Origin: Liolophura sinensis
Lineage: Eukaryota; Mollusca; Polyplacophora; Chitonida; Chitonidae
Length of the DNA stretch: 64,000 nt
Assembly: GCF_032854445.1 (NCBI RefSeq)
Contig: NC_088300.1
Location: 31,911,608-31,975,607 of the forward strand
Reading direction: 5' to 3'
Part shown: in pieces, positions 47,479-59,700 of the stretch
Position numbering within the stretch: the first letter of the stretch is position 1
Layout of the letters: each line of letters begins with the position of its first letter
Notes under the pieces: model-generated
Seen by the model: the letters and a program-made list of their open reading frames with translations, nothing else
What the model was told of the DNA's origin: nothing
Databases searched by the model: none
Translations under genes and position numbers: made by a program

Positions 47479-49298
47479 GCCAGGTATTCTGGTGGCATAG
47501 ATGGCATAAAAGTTGAAATCAGGCTGGCTCATTTCCAATTTTCTATCTCTTGCTAATTTTGTCAGAAAAGGGTGTCTCAAAGAGGCTGAGACAAAACCGT
47601 GGCTAAACCTTTGTCCAGATGATTGTAAAGGGCATGTCCATAGAAACAGCTGAATGGATGGAATTTCTCAACAGTGTTTATAGTAAACTGTGCAAAAAGA
47701 AGGTTGGTACGAAATTGTGCTCTACAGAGCCAAAGCCCAATTGGTACTCATGACTGTTCTTAGTTCACTGTCAGGATTTTATGGTAATAGTATACTGTTT
47801 TCTTTCTTGAAAAAAAAGCACAGTGCAGATGGAAACCTGGAGTAAACTGCTATGCAGGCAAAACTGTCACAAAGTGAAACTGAAAGTATCAATTGCATGG
47901 ATGGAAAATTGTATACGTTAAATGTGGAGAGGTGTGCATGTGCAACTGCAGAAGGGATGTCAAACTCTTTTGTTACTAAAGGTAAAAAAAGTCCTACTAT
48001 ATCATGTGACTTAATTGTCAAAGTTGTTCAGCAACTTTTGTTGATATTAATTTACCTGTCACCTGTATTCAGAAGGCACAAATGACACCTCTTTGCTTTA
48101 AACCTAAGTTTACAAACGCTCAGCTCCTCAAGTGTCTCCCATCGTTCGTCTCCATTAAATAACAGTTTGTGAAGCTTTTCAGAAACCCATGTTGCAGTGA
48201 ATGCGATCAAAAAGTTTTCTAATATACCTGACAGTTGACAGAAGTACTTTTTTACCTTTAATGATTCAGACTCAAAATTCCATCGTTGTGCAAGAGCATT
48301 ATGATTGTGCTATGATTTTCTTAAATGTAAAAGTAAATATATTTAAGGTCACCTTTTAGACCAAATTGGATAAAAACATTCTGAATTCGTACATGTACAT
48401 TATTATGGACATAATCAATACTGTATGAAAAAAATGGCTTAAAGGCCACCAAAAATTGTCAGCCCAATAGGCTGTTGCCACAGTTTTGTATATGCATTAT
48501 AATATTAGCATTAACTTTTCTACGTTCTGATAGAGAGGAAGAAAAATACCATTATTCATATCAAATTCACAATCAAATTCACAGTCTAAACTATGCAGTT
48601 ATGGAATAGCTCAACAGCTGATTTCAAAGTACTGGTGCTCAATCATAATGCAAGACTTGCTTTTACATCAAGTATTTATTTTTATACCTTAGATCTTGGA
48701 GCACACATGAATTTGGAGAAAGAATGGATGGTTATTTTAACACACATCAAATTCTGACGGAGTATATTTTAACTGCATTGTGTAAACATTCATGTTTTTT
48801 TTTTAATAATATGGGGCAGTTAAGCTACTATCTAACAAATGTATCATATTCAGATCTGGTCGAGGTCATATTTTTATGTTTGGAATTGCTAAGTCATAGA
48901 AACCTCATTATTTGTGGTTCTAATGTTAGATTGGCATTGTAACATCTTTGCACATTGGTAATAAGCGTAGATGTCATTGTATATAATCATGTTCAACTGA
49001 CTTTACCCAGTGTTAATGGCATGCAAAAATAGTGCATTTGTGTTTTCTTATTACATTACATCAGGAATACTTGAATAGAACTGTTACAAAGCAAAACTTA
49101 CATACTTAGTCGGGCACAAGTGCTAAATTCTACATTCACAAGTTTAGATACTTCCATTTTACTGATTTGCAGCAGGCGAAATCTGGTGATTTCTATAAAT
49201 ATCTTTCATATTATTTGTTGCTCAATTCATTTGGTTGTGTCGTTCAGTTTTTCTCATTGAATGAGAAACATTTGCATGTGTTATAAGGGGAATATTAT

Positions 49299-49480
49299 AG
49301 GGATACAAAATCAATGCTGATTGGCTGACAGTGGGGATGGGATTTCCTGGGTTAAAACCTACAGCCTTGAATAATTCAACAAGACCTAAAATTCAGCTTT
49401 GATTAGGAATAGACTTTGCATCCCTATCCCTCACATCAGCCAATCAGTGCTTAAAGCAGGGTTTCGCATTGATTTTATCA
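49299..49480. mobile_element. Fold-back (MITE-like) element, copy 2
   Basis: Left arm 'gggatacaaaatcaatgctg' plus 'attggctgaca'. The right arm contains 'catcagccaatcagtgct' and 'cattgattttatc' in reverse complement, with about 20 bp inserted. It is related to the element at 39606-39777. Confidence 0.6.
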
Positions 49481-49834
49481 TATCATGGAAAATCCAACAT
49501 GATACTTTTCCTCTTCATTTCGCACCCAAAATATTTATGAAGAAAAAAAAAACATGTTCTGGATTTGGCCCTGTGGCTAAAAATGATAGAGTTATGAGGT
49601 GCATGAAGTAGTTTCTTCTTTTTCTTCCTAGTATTTGTATCATCACTAGCATACAATGTTTACACTTCTTTCAAATTAGTCCTGTGTGTATAATATGCTC
49701 AGTATACATTTCACAATAGACAACTGCTGGATGCGACTCAGTCTCAAGATTAAAGAAACTGAGTCAGTTACATAGATAATGTTAAGCTGATGCGAAATCT
49801 AGCAGAGGGGAAGGTGCTCTTAAAAGTGGCCCCA

Positions 49835-50065
49835 CCTAATATCTTATGCCCTAAATGAATTTCAGCCATGACTAACTTTACCAATTTTTCCTGATTCTTG
49901 GAGTTCTTTTGATTTTTGAAAGGTGCTTTGAGGTTTGCTTGGAACATGGGCTGATATTCTGCTTGAAAATTGTAAGTTTTAATGATGAAAATATTATTTT
50001 GTGACATTTATTTGCCCCTAAAAATGCAGTTTTGTGGGTGAAATTTTTTTTTTTTTAGGTTTTCT
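49835..50065 (+). repeat. Dispersed repeat, family D
   Basis: 'accaatttttcctgattctt', 'gaggtttgcttggaacatgg', 'gtgacatttatttgccccta' and 'gttttgtgggtgaaattttt' match the copy at 35835-36050 almost word for word. Confidence 0.7.
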
Positions 50066-50631
50066 ATTATGGTTATTAAAACAGCCACAAACCATTGAGT
50101 TTAGGCCATTCAGCTCCACCTTTAAAAAACTGAGTGTCGCCATATTTGTGAAATAAACTTTTATGTATACATCCTTACACATCAATTATTGAGTAAGTAA
50201 ACAAATGTAAAAGCTCAAGTCTCATTATAATGTCATTGTGAGTATTTCAAACATCAGATGGGGCCAATTCACAATGGGCTCTTTAGAGTTTAGAAAGTGA
50301 ACAGAAGGCTAATTTGTAGCCCCCGCATTACTGAATCATTATGATATTTTTATTCGTTTACATGCCACAAGCTTGTTAGATAACTACAGTAGATGTTATT
50401 GAAATACATTTAAATGGTTTAAGTTCGTTCTTGTATAAATGCTGTTTAAGTTTGTAATCTATGCTAGTCTGTAGTTTTCAAGTCAGTGGTTTAGTAATAA
50501 TTTGACAATAATATTATTGTAGTACTAAAAACACAAGTTTGAATCAGCATTAACGGATATCCACATTTAGCTGCTTCCTTATTCAGTTATATGGCAAGCA
50601 TTGTTAACGTGAACACAGTCATTTTTCTTTT

Positions 50632-50884
50632 TATTTATTTGATTGGTGTTTTACGCCATACTCAAGAATATTTCACTTATATGACGGCGGCCAGCAGTAT
50701 GGTGGGAGGAAACTGGGCAGAGGAAACCCACGACCATTCGCAGGTTGATGCCAGACCTTCCCACGTACGGCTGGAGAGGAAGCCAGCACGAGTTGGACTT
50801 GAACTCACAACGACCACATTGGTGAGAGACTCCTGGGTCATTACACTGTGGTAGCGCGCTAACCGACTGAGCCACGGAGGACCC
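50632..50884 (-). mobile_element. SINE (family A), near full length
   Basis: Reverse copy from TTTA tail to the tRNA-like head 'accgactgagccacggagga'. An internal deletion removes the 'gcccggggg' block. Flanking 'tttcttttta'-like repeats may be the target duplication. Confidence 0.85.
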
Positions 50885-51544
50885 CTCTTTCTTTTTAAAT
50901 AATACTATCCAGATTGACTGAAGTAATGTAGAAATGCATTAACACATAGTGGTCTTGACACGCTAAACCTCAGTCTAGTAAATACTCCAATTGCCACATA
51001 ATCCATGTTCACTTTTAATGCACTTATTAATTCCATAACCAGAATGTGTATGTTTTGGAAATAATTTTATTATGATATTTGTGCGTTCATTAATGTATGT
51101 TTCCTTAACATGAAATAATTTGATAATACTTAAATTTTGGTTACAAGGTACATGTAACCCATGAGGTTGTTTCCCAGAGTTTAATTTTTTAAGAATTAAA
51201 TGTTAGGTTTAGTTTTTTTTGTGTAAGGTTTTTTCCCATTAATATTTAGGATGTATTTTAAACTTCGTGCATTTTCTCTACCAGGGAACGTCAACCCAGT
51301 TTGTGTTTCATTTTGTATAACCAGGAATATTTTGAAGGATTTTGTAGGAGTAAATAGGTAGGATTAAGGGCGGGTAATTCGATTGGGTGAATCAAGTTCT
51401 GATTGATTGTTACATAACTTATTGATTAGGTATGAGTTTATGGTTGAAGCTACCGATGTCTTGATGAAGTATTCTTCAGACTTTTTGGTTGGGATATTTA
51501 ACCTTCAGGAATATACGTGTACTCCAGATTACTAACAAAAGTGG

Positions 51545-51740
51545 GTATTACATTCGGCCTAAACTTTTGTCCATGAGAGAGTTACTCATTTCTCGTGGTG
51601 CTGAGAGTTCCATTTGCCTTGAAAAGGTGCCTTGAGGTTGCTTGGAATTTAGTATGATGTGCTACTGAAAAAAGGACGTGTCAGCAACAATAGGTCTTTT
51701 TTGTGACCATAAAAAGTGAAATTTTTTTTTTTTTTTGGTT
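51545..51740 (+). repeat. Dispersed repeat, family D, diverged
   Basis: 'ggtgccttgaggttgcttgg' and 'gtgaccataaaaagtgaaat', followed by a T run, match the later part of the family-D copies with many substitutions. Confidence 0.5.
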
Positions 51741-52879
51741 TATGGCAGAAATTTCGATATACATAAGCCGTACTGACTGAAGAAAACCGGATTTCTCCTG
51801 TATGTATATTTTGATGTAAAGAAGTTGTCCACTAATATATTACATGTATTTCATGTTTGAAACCATGTTCATTTATACTGGATGATTGTAAATTACCAGA
51901 GGGGAGGTACTTGGTGTTTTACTTTAGAGGTTATGAAGTTGCAATACTAAAGTCTAAATGATTGCCCACAACCGCTGCTGGTTGCTTTATCTGTTTAATG
52001 AATGATTTTGTGTGATGTTAATTCTCCTTCATGCAAGACGACGTCAATTTAATGTTGACATGAATTTATCAAAATAAGTTATTTAGGTGTAAATCTATGT
52101 AATAAATACATGCAACGCATGGTTTTTACTTCTTAATGTGGAGCATAAGATGTGGCCTAAAACATATAAAAGTGTGGAAAAAAGCTCTCAGCTATCTCCG
52201 TGGGGACATGCAATAGCTAAACCATGGTTTTCTAAGGCACAAGCAGTCAGTCCAGAAATTAAGTAGCCTGCACTGGTGTCGTCAGCTGTGATAGCTGTCA
52301 AACACTGAGGACATCATTTTCTAAAATTTCGACTACTCAAGTGAAATGTACATAAAACAGAGGGGTTATTCAGAAATATAAAATATGCCCTCAAAGATGA
52401 TTTTTTTCCTCATGTTTTTGCCATATCTTTCTTCATTTTCTTTAAAACCATACTCTTCGTTGTAAAGTAACTTTTTATGTATTCTTTAATAGTTGGTTAA
52501 CTAAAGATACAACATACGTAGTTACTTAGCCAGTATCTGTACGTGTGTTTCTAATCTTTATGTGTATTTATCTTGTATGTATGCTAACTTTCGTCGGCAT
52601 TTCAGCATTACCCACTTAAGAACTTAAATTACGTTTTGAGATAAATGCACTATTTAGTATTTAGACTTTCCATAATTTTTCTTTGTCTCCTTGTTTACTG
52701 TTTTGTTTCCATTCAGATGAAAACTAGTGGGAATAACATAAATGTGCTCAGTTCAGAAATTTAATGCCAACCCCAATCAGTCGGTCATGGAGGTAGAATT
52801 TGTCATGGCAAGACCATCGTCTACCAGGGTGAAAGTGTAGCCAACATGTGGGAAATCTCATCACTAACTTGCAGAGCTC

Positions 52880-52995
52880 ACTGGTTTCTAGTTTGCGTCC
52901 TATCTCCGGTTTCATCCGCCCCCCAAAAATTTCCTGCCATTGTATAAGGGAAAATTCTTCAGTATGGCGTTAAGCAATAATCAGATAATTACACA
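52880..52995 (+). mobile_element. SINE remnant
   Basis: 'atctccggtttcatccgccc', 'ccattgtataagggaaaatt' and 'cttcagtatggcgttaagca' resemble the 3' half of family A with heavy divergence. Confidence 0.45.
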
Positions 52996-53541
52996 ATAGC
53001 CGACGTGTGTAAGAACTTACTCAGGGCTAAGCAGATCCAGGCGGAAGCTATTGAACCTTCATTTCCTGCACAATTTTATTGACAACGATTAACATACACG
53101 CAATTATCTTTTTAAGAAGCGTTTGAAAACAGTCTATACGCTCCTTCCACGCAAGGGTGGGAAATTTAATTCACATATCTGTTCACCAGATTTTAATTCT
53201 TTGAGTGCTACAGTCATCTGCTCGCCACTTCACGGAAGGTTAGTGTTCAACAGCATCATAATTTGATAAGTTCGCATGTTTCAATGCTGAATTGTGGCGG
53301 TCTCCGAATTGTCCGCATATACCATATTCTTTTGCATCATCCTGCTGCGGTGTTCCCAGTCTCGTCCATTAAAGTATATGACATAAGCTGTGTTCTTCAA
53401 TGTTCCACTTTTCTGGTAGACTCCATGAACATCAAGGATGAGAAATCGCCCCGAAATTTGACATGTTCTCACGTAGTACGTGCGGTGTTTGACAACAGAA
53501 TTCTCCATGTAGATGATGGCCATATTTGGGTATTAGAGTTC

Positions 53542-53748
53542 TCAGAACTGGCCGTACACTACTTCAGGTAAATACGGACTGGTAAGTAAGGCTTGTGATG
53601 CTGTAAGCACCTGTAAAATGGCCCGCATCCACACCCCTACAGCCGTGGCTCCAGGGTCTGGTTTCTCCAGACTTGAAGCCGCAACGTAACTAGCACGACC
53701 AGCCTGGGCCTTCATCCCTGCCGTGCACCGAGCCCCATTCTCGGCAGC
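53542..53748 (-). CDS. TKFC: TKFC terminal exon
   Basis: Encodes KAQAGRASYVAASSLEKPDP and a following helix WMRAILQVLTASQ, ending YGQF and TGA. Acceptor CTCGATAG, phase 0. AGRASY is a conserved DhaL C-terminal motif. Confidence 0.85.
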   Translation of the reverse strand, partial: AAENGARCTAGMKAQAGRASYVAASSLEKPDPGATAVGVWMRAILQVLTASQALLTSPYLPEVVYGQF

Positions 53749-56700
53749 CTATCGAGGGAAAAAAGGGTGGTGAGCAATTTGAACAGACAGTAACTTATAC
53801 TTCCCTAGCACCATGGCTTAAGCAGAATTAGGTAAAAAAAAAATGGTGTGATGTTAATTGCAATTATTTATACGTCACTGGTATATAAAGATGTGTTGTC
53901 AAATTTAAAATTTAATCACATGGTGAAAAAAAATATAAAGAGCAGCGACGGCAGAGCTAAAGATTGCAGATGGTCACACATAACCGGCGAAATCAGGGTT
54001 CTTGTCACTTTACCTCAGAGTAGTTTATTCTAACAGTTCATGTAAATGTTTAAAAAAATATTTTTTTTTTTTTACATTTGGATGTCATGGCGCCTTGGTA
54101 CCTTTAAGGTTAAAAATGACAAAAATAAATAATGCTATACTGAAGTCGTTTTTTTTAGCTCTGGCACATTAATTTCCTTTGACGCAGCTGTGTATACCAG
54201 TAGAATGCTCATCGTGGAAAACGACACGGGAACATCAAAGCTAACAAAAAGTTATAATTGGGAGTCGCTTTGTAAAAGGCGGGTCAGGTTATCAGTGCTG
54301 ACTATTGTAAATGATAATTCAAAAGCGGGGACTAAAGCTGTTCAAGGCCATATGACTCATTTTAAAAGTACTTCATGGAACAGAGTTCCCCCGTGGGGTT
54401 TCCGGGGTGATAAGAATAGGACCTCAGCCCTCCAGGCAAGCTTGTCGTAAAAGACGACTAACTTAGAGCTCTCCTGTGTGAATATAATAGGTTCACATCT
54501 TCTCGGTTGTGTGAGAGGCAACCGGGAAGCGACCTGTTTGCCGTGGGTTGCGACCCGTAATCTCTGAGGACGGGATCCTGGTGGCGGAGGGTGTGTTGGT
54601 CTTGCGAGATCCTCACGCCCAACACGCCACTTTGGCCCTTACTTGGAGAAAGACGGGAGGTTGTATGGGCTCGGTCGGCTTGGTCACGCCTTGCCTCTTC
54701 GTGGTCCCAATTTCCCCCTTAACATCACAGCATTTAGAGAGTATATGTTGTTTCTCAAATTTCGTTTGCGGGGTGGTGTCTCATGGGTTAATCGAGTGGA
54801 TTGAATTTAACCTTTGGTATAAATCAATCTGTTCGAGTATACCTGATATGGTCCTTGATGTCTTTCCTGCTGGGTATCCCCAGGTTCAGGCATCGCCCTT
54901 GTTGGCACTCCGTGGTGGGTGAGGAACATATGGGGTGGACTTTATGCATATATATGCCATTTCTACATTAAAAATTTCGGCAAATGTTTCCAATTTATCT
55001 AACCGATCTCTCTCTCAGCCGACTTCGTCGCCGGGTGTTGATAAAAGAGCAAGTTATCTGATTCAGTTGATAATGAACTGGACAGCTGGCCAGCTTTCAT
55101 TGTTCTCTCAACAAAGAGTGAACAAAAGCCGGCCTCCAAAATTCATCCTTTTAAAGAGCTTTCCATGGCGCAGTTGGAACTCTTAAAAACGTTAAAAAGC
55201 TGAGATCCAGAGAAATTCTCATTGAATGTTTCCGGAGGCAACAATCTAAAAATGTACTGTCATTGAATAAAATTTCCGATATACCTGTTTTTGCATCCCC
55301 TCACAATTCCCTGATCAGCCGTCAGGTAATAATTCGTGATAGGGATGCTGATATTATTGACTTAACCGAAGAGGAAATCTGCGAGGAATTAAAATCACAA
55401 GGTGTTGCCTGAGTGAAACGCTTCACTATGAAGAAATCTGGCAATATCATTAAACTAAATAAATAGTTTAATATTCATATATCTACATTGGCCCGTATAG
55501 GGTTAATGTGGCTTTATATATCCCTAACCCTACATGTTGCTTCACTTGCCAAAAATTTGGTCATGGCAAGGGCCAATGTAGAAATAAACTGGTTTGTTTC
55601 CGATGCGGCATTGAAGGTCATGATGGTTTTGACTGCAGCAGCACAGTTAAGTGCTGTAATTGCGGTGGAGATCACATGGCCTCCTCTAGAGAGTGTCCAC
55701 TGTTCGTAAAAGAAAAGCAGATAATCAACCTAAAAATTAAAAACAACATATCTTATCAGGAAGCCCGAAGATTGGTCTCACCCTCTAATTCCTCACTGCA
55801 TACTTCGTTCGCCAATGTGGTCAATCGAGTAGTATCTGTTGCTACCCAAACTTCATTGACTTGGCCCATTGGGAACGACAAACCCAGTACCACTTCTGCC
55901 AAACTTTCTGCTCAACCTGCGCAAAACACTTGCTCAACCCAGACTACTTCAGCACAACAAATAAAAACAGTAAATAGTGTCGAAAAATCTGATAAACCTG
56001 AACCTAATGACAGCATCAAATCAAAAAACAAAGCTCAAAGTAATAACAATAAAACTAATCAACCTAGTGGCCCCACAGAGCGTCCCTCTAAGGACACTAG
56101 GGACCCTGTCCAAACTTTTAACAAGTTTGAATTGTTGGAGGACGTTGGTCCTTCAGCATCAGCTGCGGATGTGATGGATACATCACCCGCACCAGGGAGA
56201 TCTAACAGCCGATCTCCAAGAAAGGGTCCTCCTCAGTCCAAACATAAAGATAAATCCCCCATACGCCATCCTCCATCACTTCTCCTTGATTTTTCTTGGA
56301 CTTATTTACTTGACTGGTATCTTACCCCGTACTCAAGAATATTTCACTTATACGACGGCGGCCAGCATTATGGTGGGTGGAAACCGGGCACAGCGCAGGA
56401 GAAACCCACGACCATCTGCAGGTTGCTGACAGACCTTCCCACGTACGATTTTTCTTGGAAGGTGCATGACAACCTTTGTGATAGTGACCATTTTCCTATA
56501 ATCCTAGAGCATATCACTTCTAATTCTTTAGAGCGTGTAGCTAGGTGGAAGTTCGATAAAGCAGACTGGATCGCATTTGAGATGTTTTGTGAGGCTGATA
56601 TCACCTCAGAAGCTCTCAGTGCAGCAGATGATCCTATATTAAAATTTTATGAGCTTGTATTACGAGCTGCCGATAGAACTATACCTAAGACCTCGACAAA

Positions 56701-59700
56701 TCCCAAATCCAAAAGTAAACCCTGGTACAATGACTGTCGTAAAGGACCGGAAAAGGCTGATCGCAGATTTGATCATTGTCCTACTGATAATAATTTAAAC
56801 CAGGTTCGTATTTTTCGAGCTAAGGCTCGTCGATTACTCAAGTCCAAGAGACAATCTTGTTGGCGAAACTTTGTTTCGGGCATTACGTCAAAAACACCCA
56901 TGCGTACGGTCTGAAACATGGTTCAAAAGCTTAAGGGCAAAAATAATAAAGCGAAAGTCCAGCATTTGAAAGATGGAGATAATATATATACCTCTCCATC
57001 CGATACAGCTAATAAACTAGCTGAGACAATTTCCAAGAAATCTTCTTCTGAGAAATACACTAAAGAATTCCAACATATTAAAACCCAGGAGAAAATTAAA
57101 TTGCCCTTTTCTTCTGAAAATTTAAAAGATTATAATTGTCCTTTAATATCGAGGAACTTAAGACTGCATTAAGAAAGGCCCACTATACTGCTTGTGGTTC
57201 TGATAACGTATTTAATAAACTTCTGAACCATTTACCACCTGAGCCACTGGAGACTCTCTTGGACTTACTTAATGATATCTGGATAACTGGTCATTTTCCA
57301 CCGCCATGGAGGGAGGCGTGTATCATCCCGGTTCCCAAACCGGGTAAGGATCATACTGATCCAAATAATTACCGTCCCATAGATCTTACCAGCTGTGTCT
57401 GTAAGACTATGGAATGGATGATTCATGATAGACTTGTGTGGTTTCTTGAAACCAACAAGTTACTCTCTAATATTCAATGTGGTTTTCGGCAAGGTAGATC
57501 TACCATGGATCACCTTGTTCGATTCGAAACTTTTATTCGCCATGGCTTCATTAATAACGAACATGTGGTGTCGATATTTTTAGACCTTTAAAAGACCTCG
57601 CGGATATGGGATTAAAGGGCCGATTACCAATATTTATATCAGAATTTTTATCTGATCGTCATTTTAAGGTACGCGTGGGGTCCACTTTTTCTGACTCTTG
57701 TGAGCAGGAAATGGGTGTACCCCAGGGCAGCATTCTATCACCAACTCTGTTTAGCATAAAAATAAATAGCCTAGCAAAAACATTAACATCTGGCACAGAG
57801 GGTTCTTTATATGTTGATGACTTCCTTACATGCTCCCGAGCTAAGGATATAAATAATATCGAACGTCAGTTGCAGCTTTGTCTCAGTAAAATCGAGAAAT
57901 GGGCAACTGAAAAAGGTTTTAGATTTTCAACGTCTAAAACCGTGGGTATGCATTTTTGTAATAAACGGAAACTTCATCTTGACCCTGAGCTTAATTGTTG
58001 TGGTGAACAGATTAAAACTGTTGGAGAAACAAAATTTTTAGGTATAATATTTGATAGTAAGCTATTTTTTATACCTCATATTAAAATGCTTAAAGCTTAA
58101 TGTACAAAGGCTCTCGATATTATTAAGGTCGTGTCTAGCACCGATTGGGGTGCTGACCGATCTGTTTTACTTAACTTGTATCGTTCTCTGGTCAGGTCTA
58201 AATTGGATTATGGGTCCATCATTTACGGTTCCGCTAGGAAGTCGTATAGTAAAATGTTGGATCCGGTCCATCATCAAGGTTTGAGGCTCAGCCTTGATCT
58301 TTTTAGAACCTCTACAGTAGAGAGTTTATACGTAGAGGCTAACGAGCCTCCTTTACATCACAGGCGTATAAAACTGAGCCTTCAATATGCTACAGAGCTT
58401 AAAGCACACCAAACAAACGACTGTGTTTTCAATCCATTATATGTAGACAAATATACTAAATATCCTAACAAGATCCCTTCGTTCGGCCAACATTAAACTT
58501 GGGGACATTGCTCCGGTTTCTTTTCCAGAGTCCCCTACATGGCTTCTTCCACAACTCAAATTGATATTCGATCTACGTAAATATAATAAATCCAATATAA
58601 ATCCTCTTATAATTCAGCAAGGTTTTGCTAAAATTAAAGCTAATTATATGGATTATAAATTTATATACACTGACGGGTCGAAGGATGGGGATAGGGTTGC
58701 GGCTGCGGCTGTCATGGAGCAGCGAGTCTCTTCCTTTCGTCTTCCATCCTCCTCTTTAATATTCTCTGCCGAGGCCAGAGCTATACTCCTGGCCTTATCA
58801 TATGGTTCTTTTGGGCGTGCCCAGAGGGCAATGATATGCAGTGACTCGCTCTCTTGCCGTTTGGCAATACAGAACAATAAATTTAAAAATCCCTTGATCC
58901 TTCAAATTTTAACCATACATAGGAAATTAATTAGAAGAGGTAAAGATATTAAATTCTGCTGGATACCAAGTCATACTGGTATCCATAGAAACACAGTCGC
59001 AGACAGGGAGGCGAAAGCTGCCCTCAATAAACCCATATATAAGATTAAAATCCCTTATACTGACATGAAGTCCAATATTCTTAAATATATTCGTCGCTTT
59101 TGGCAGGGCGAATGGGACTTGCAGATCCATAATAAACTGCATGCTATTCATCGGGTCATTGGCTACAATAATTATACAAGCGAAAAGTCTCGTAGAGACC
59201 AAGTAGTTTTAACAAGGTGTCGTATTGGGCATTCTAGTCTAACACAATTTCATACTAGATGGGAGCAGTGCTCCCGAGTGTGTTGGATGTGATGCCCAAT
59301 ATAGCATCAAACATATCTTGGTTGACTGTGTGGACTTTGTCCATGTTCGAGATAGATTGGACACAGTCAACTCTATATATGATTTATTTGACAGCATCGC
59401 TGGCGATGTTGTCATAAATTATTTGAAGGCCATTAGTCTATATCATAAAATATAATTTTAATTGTCATAAATATTTACAGATAAAAAGTTATATATATAT
59501 AGATTTCTAGATGTACTATTCTTAAGATATGTTTGTTTTCGAGTTCTAACTGTTTTGGGTTTTTTCTTATCTGATTTTAAACATGTCTGAACTTTATTTT
59601 TGATGTTCTCACTATCGTGTCGAAAACCTTCACCGTCTCGTGTTTTCACCTTGTTCTCGCCACGATGTGGCTGAAATATTTCCGATGTGGCGTTAAGCCA

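Larger units (their letters stand above)
47479..53541. other. Intergenic region between convergent PLD and TKFC
   Basis: PLD (plus) and TKFC (minus) end toward each other, so the flanks here should be 3' UTRs. It contains a fold-back element, two family-D repeats, a full SINE and an old SINE remnant. I see no further coding sequence. Confidence 0.6.
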
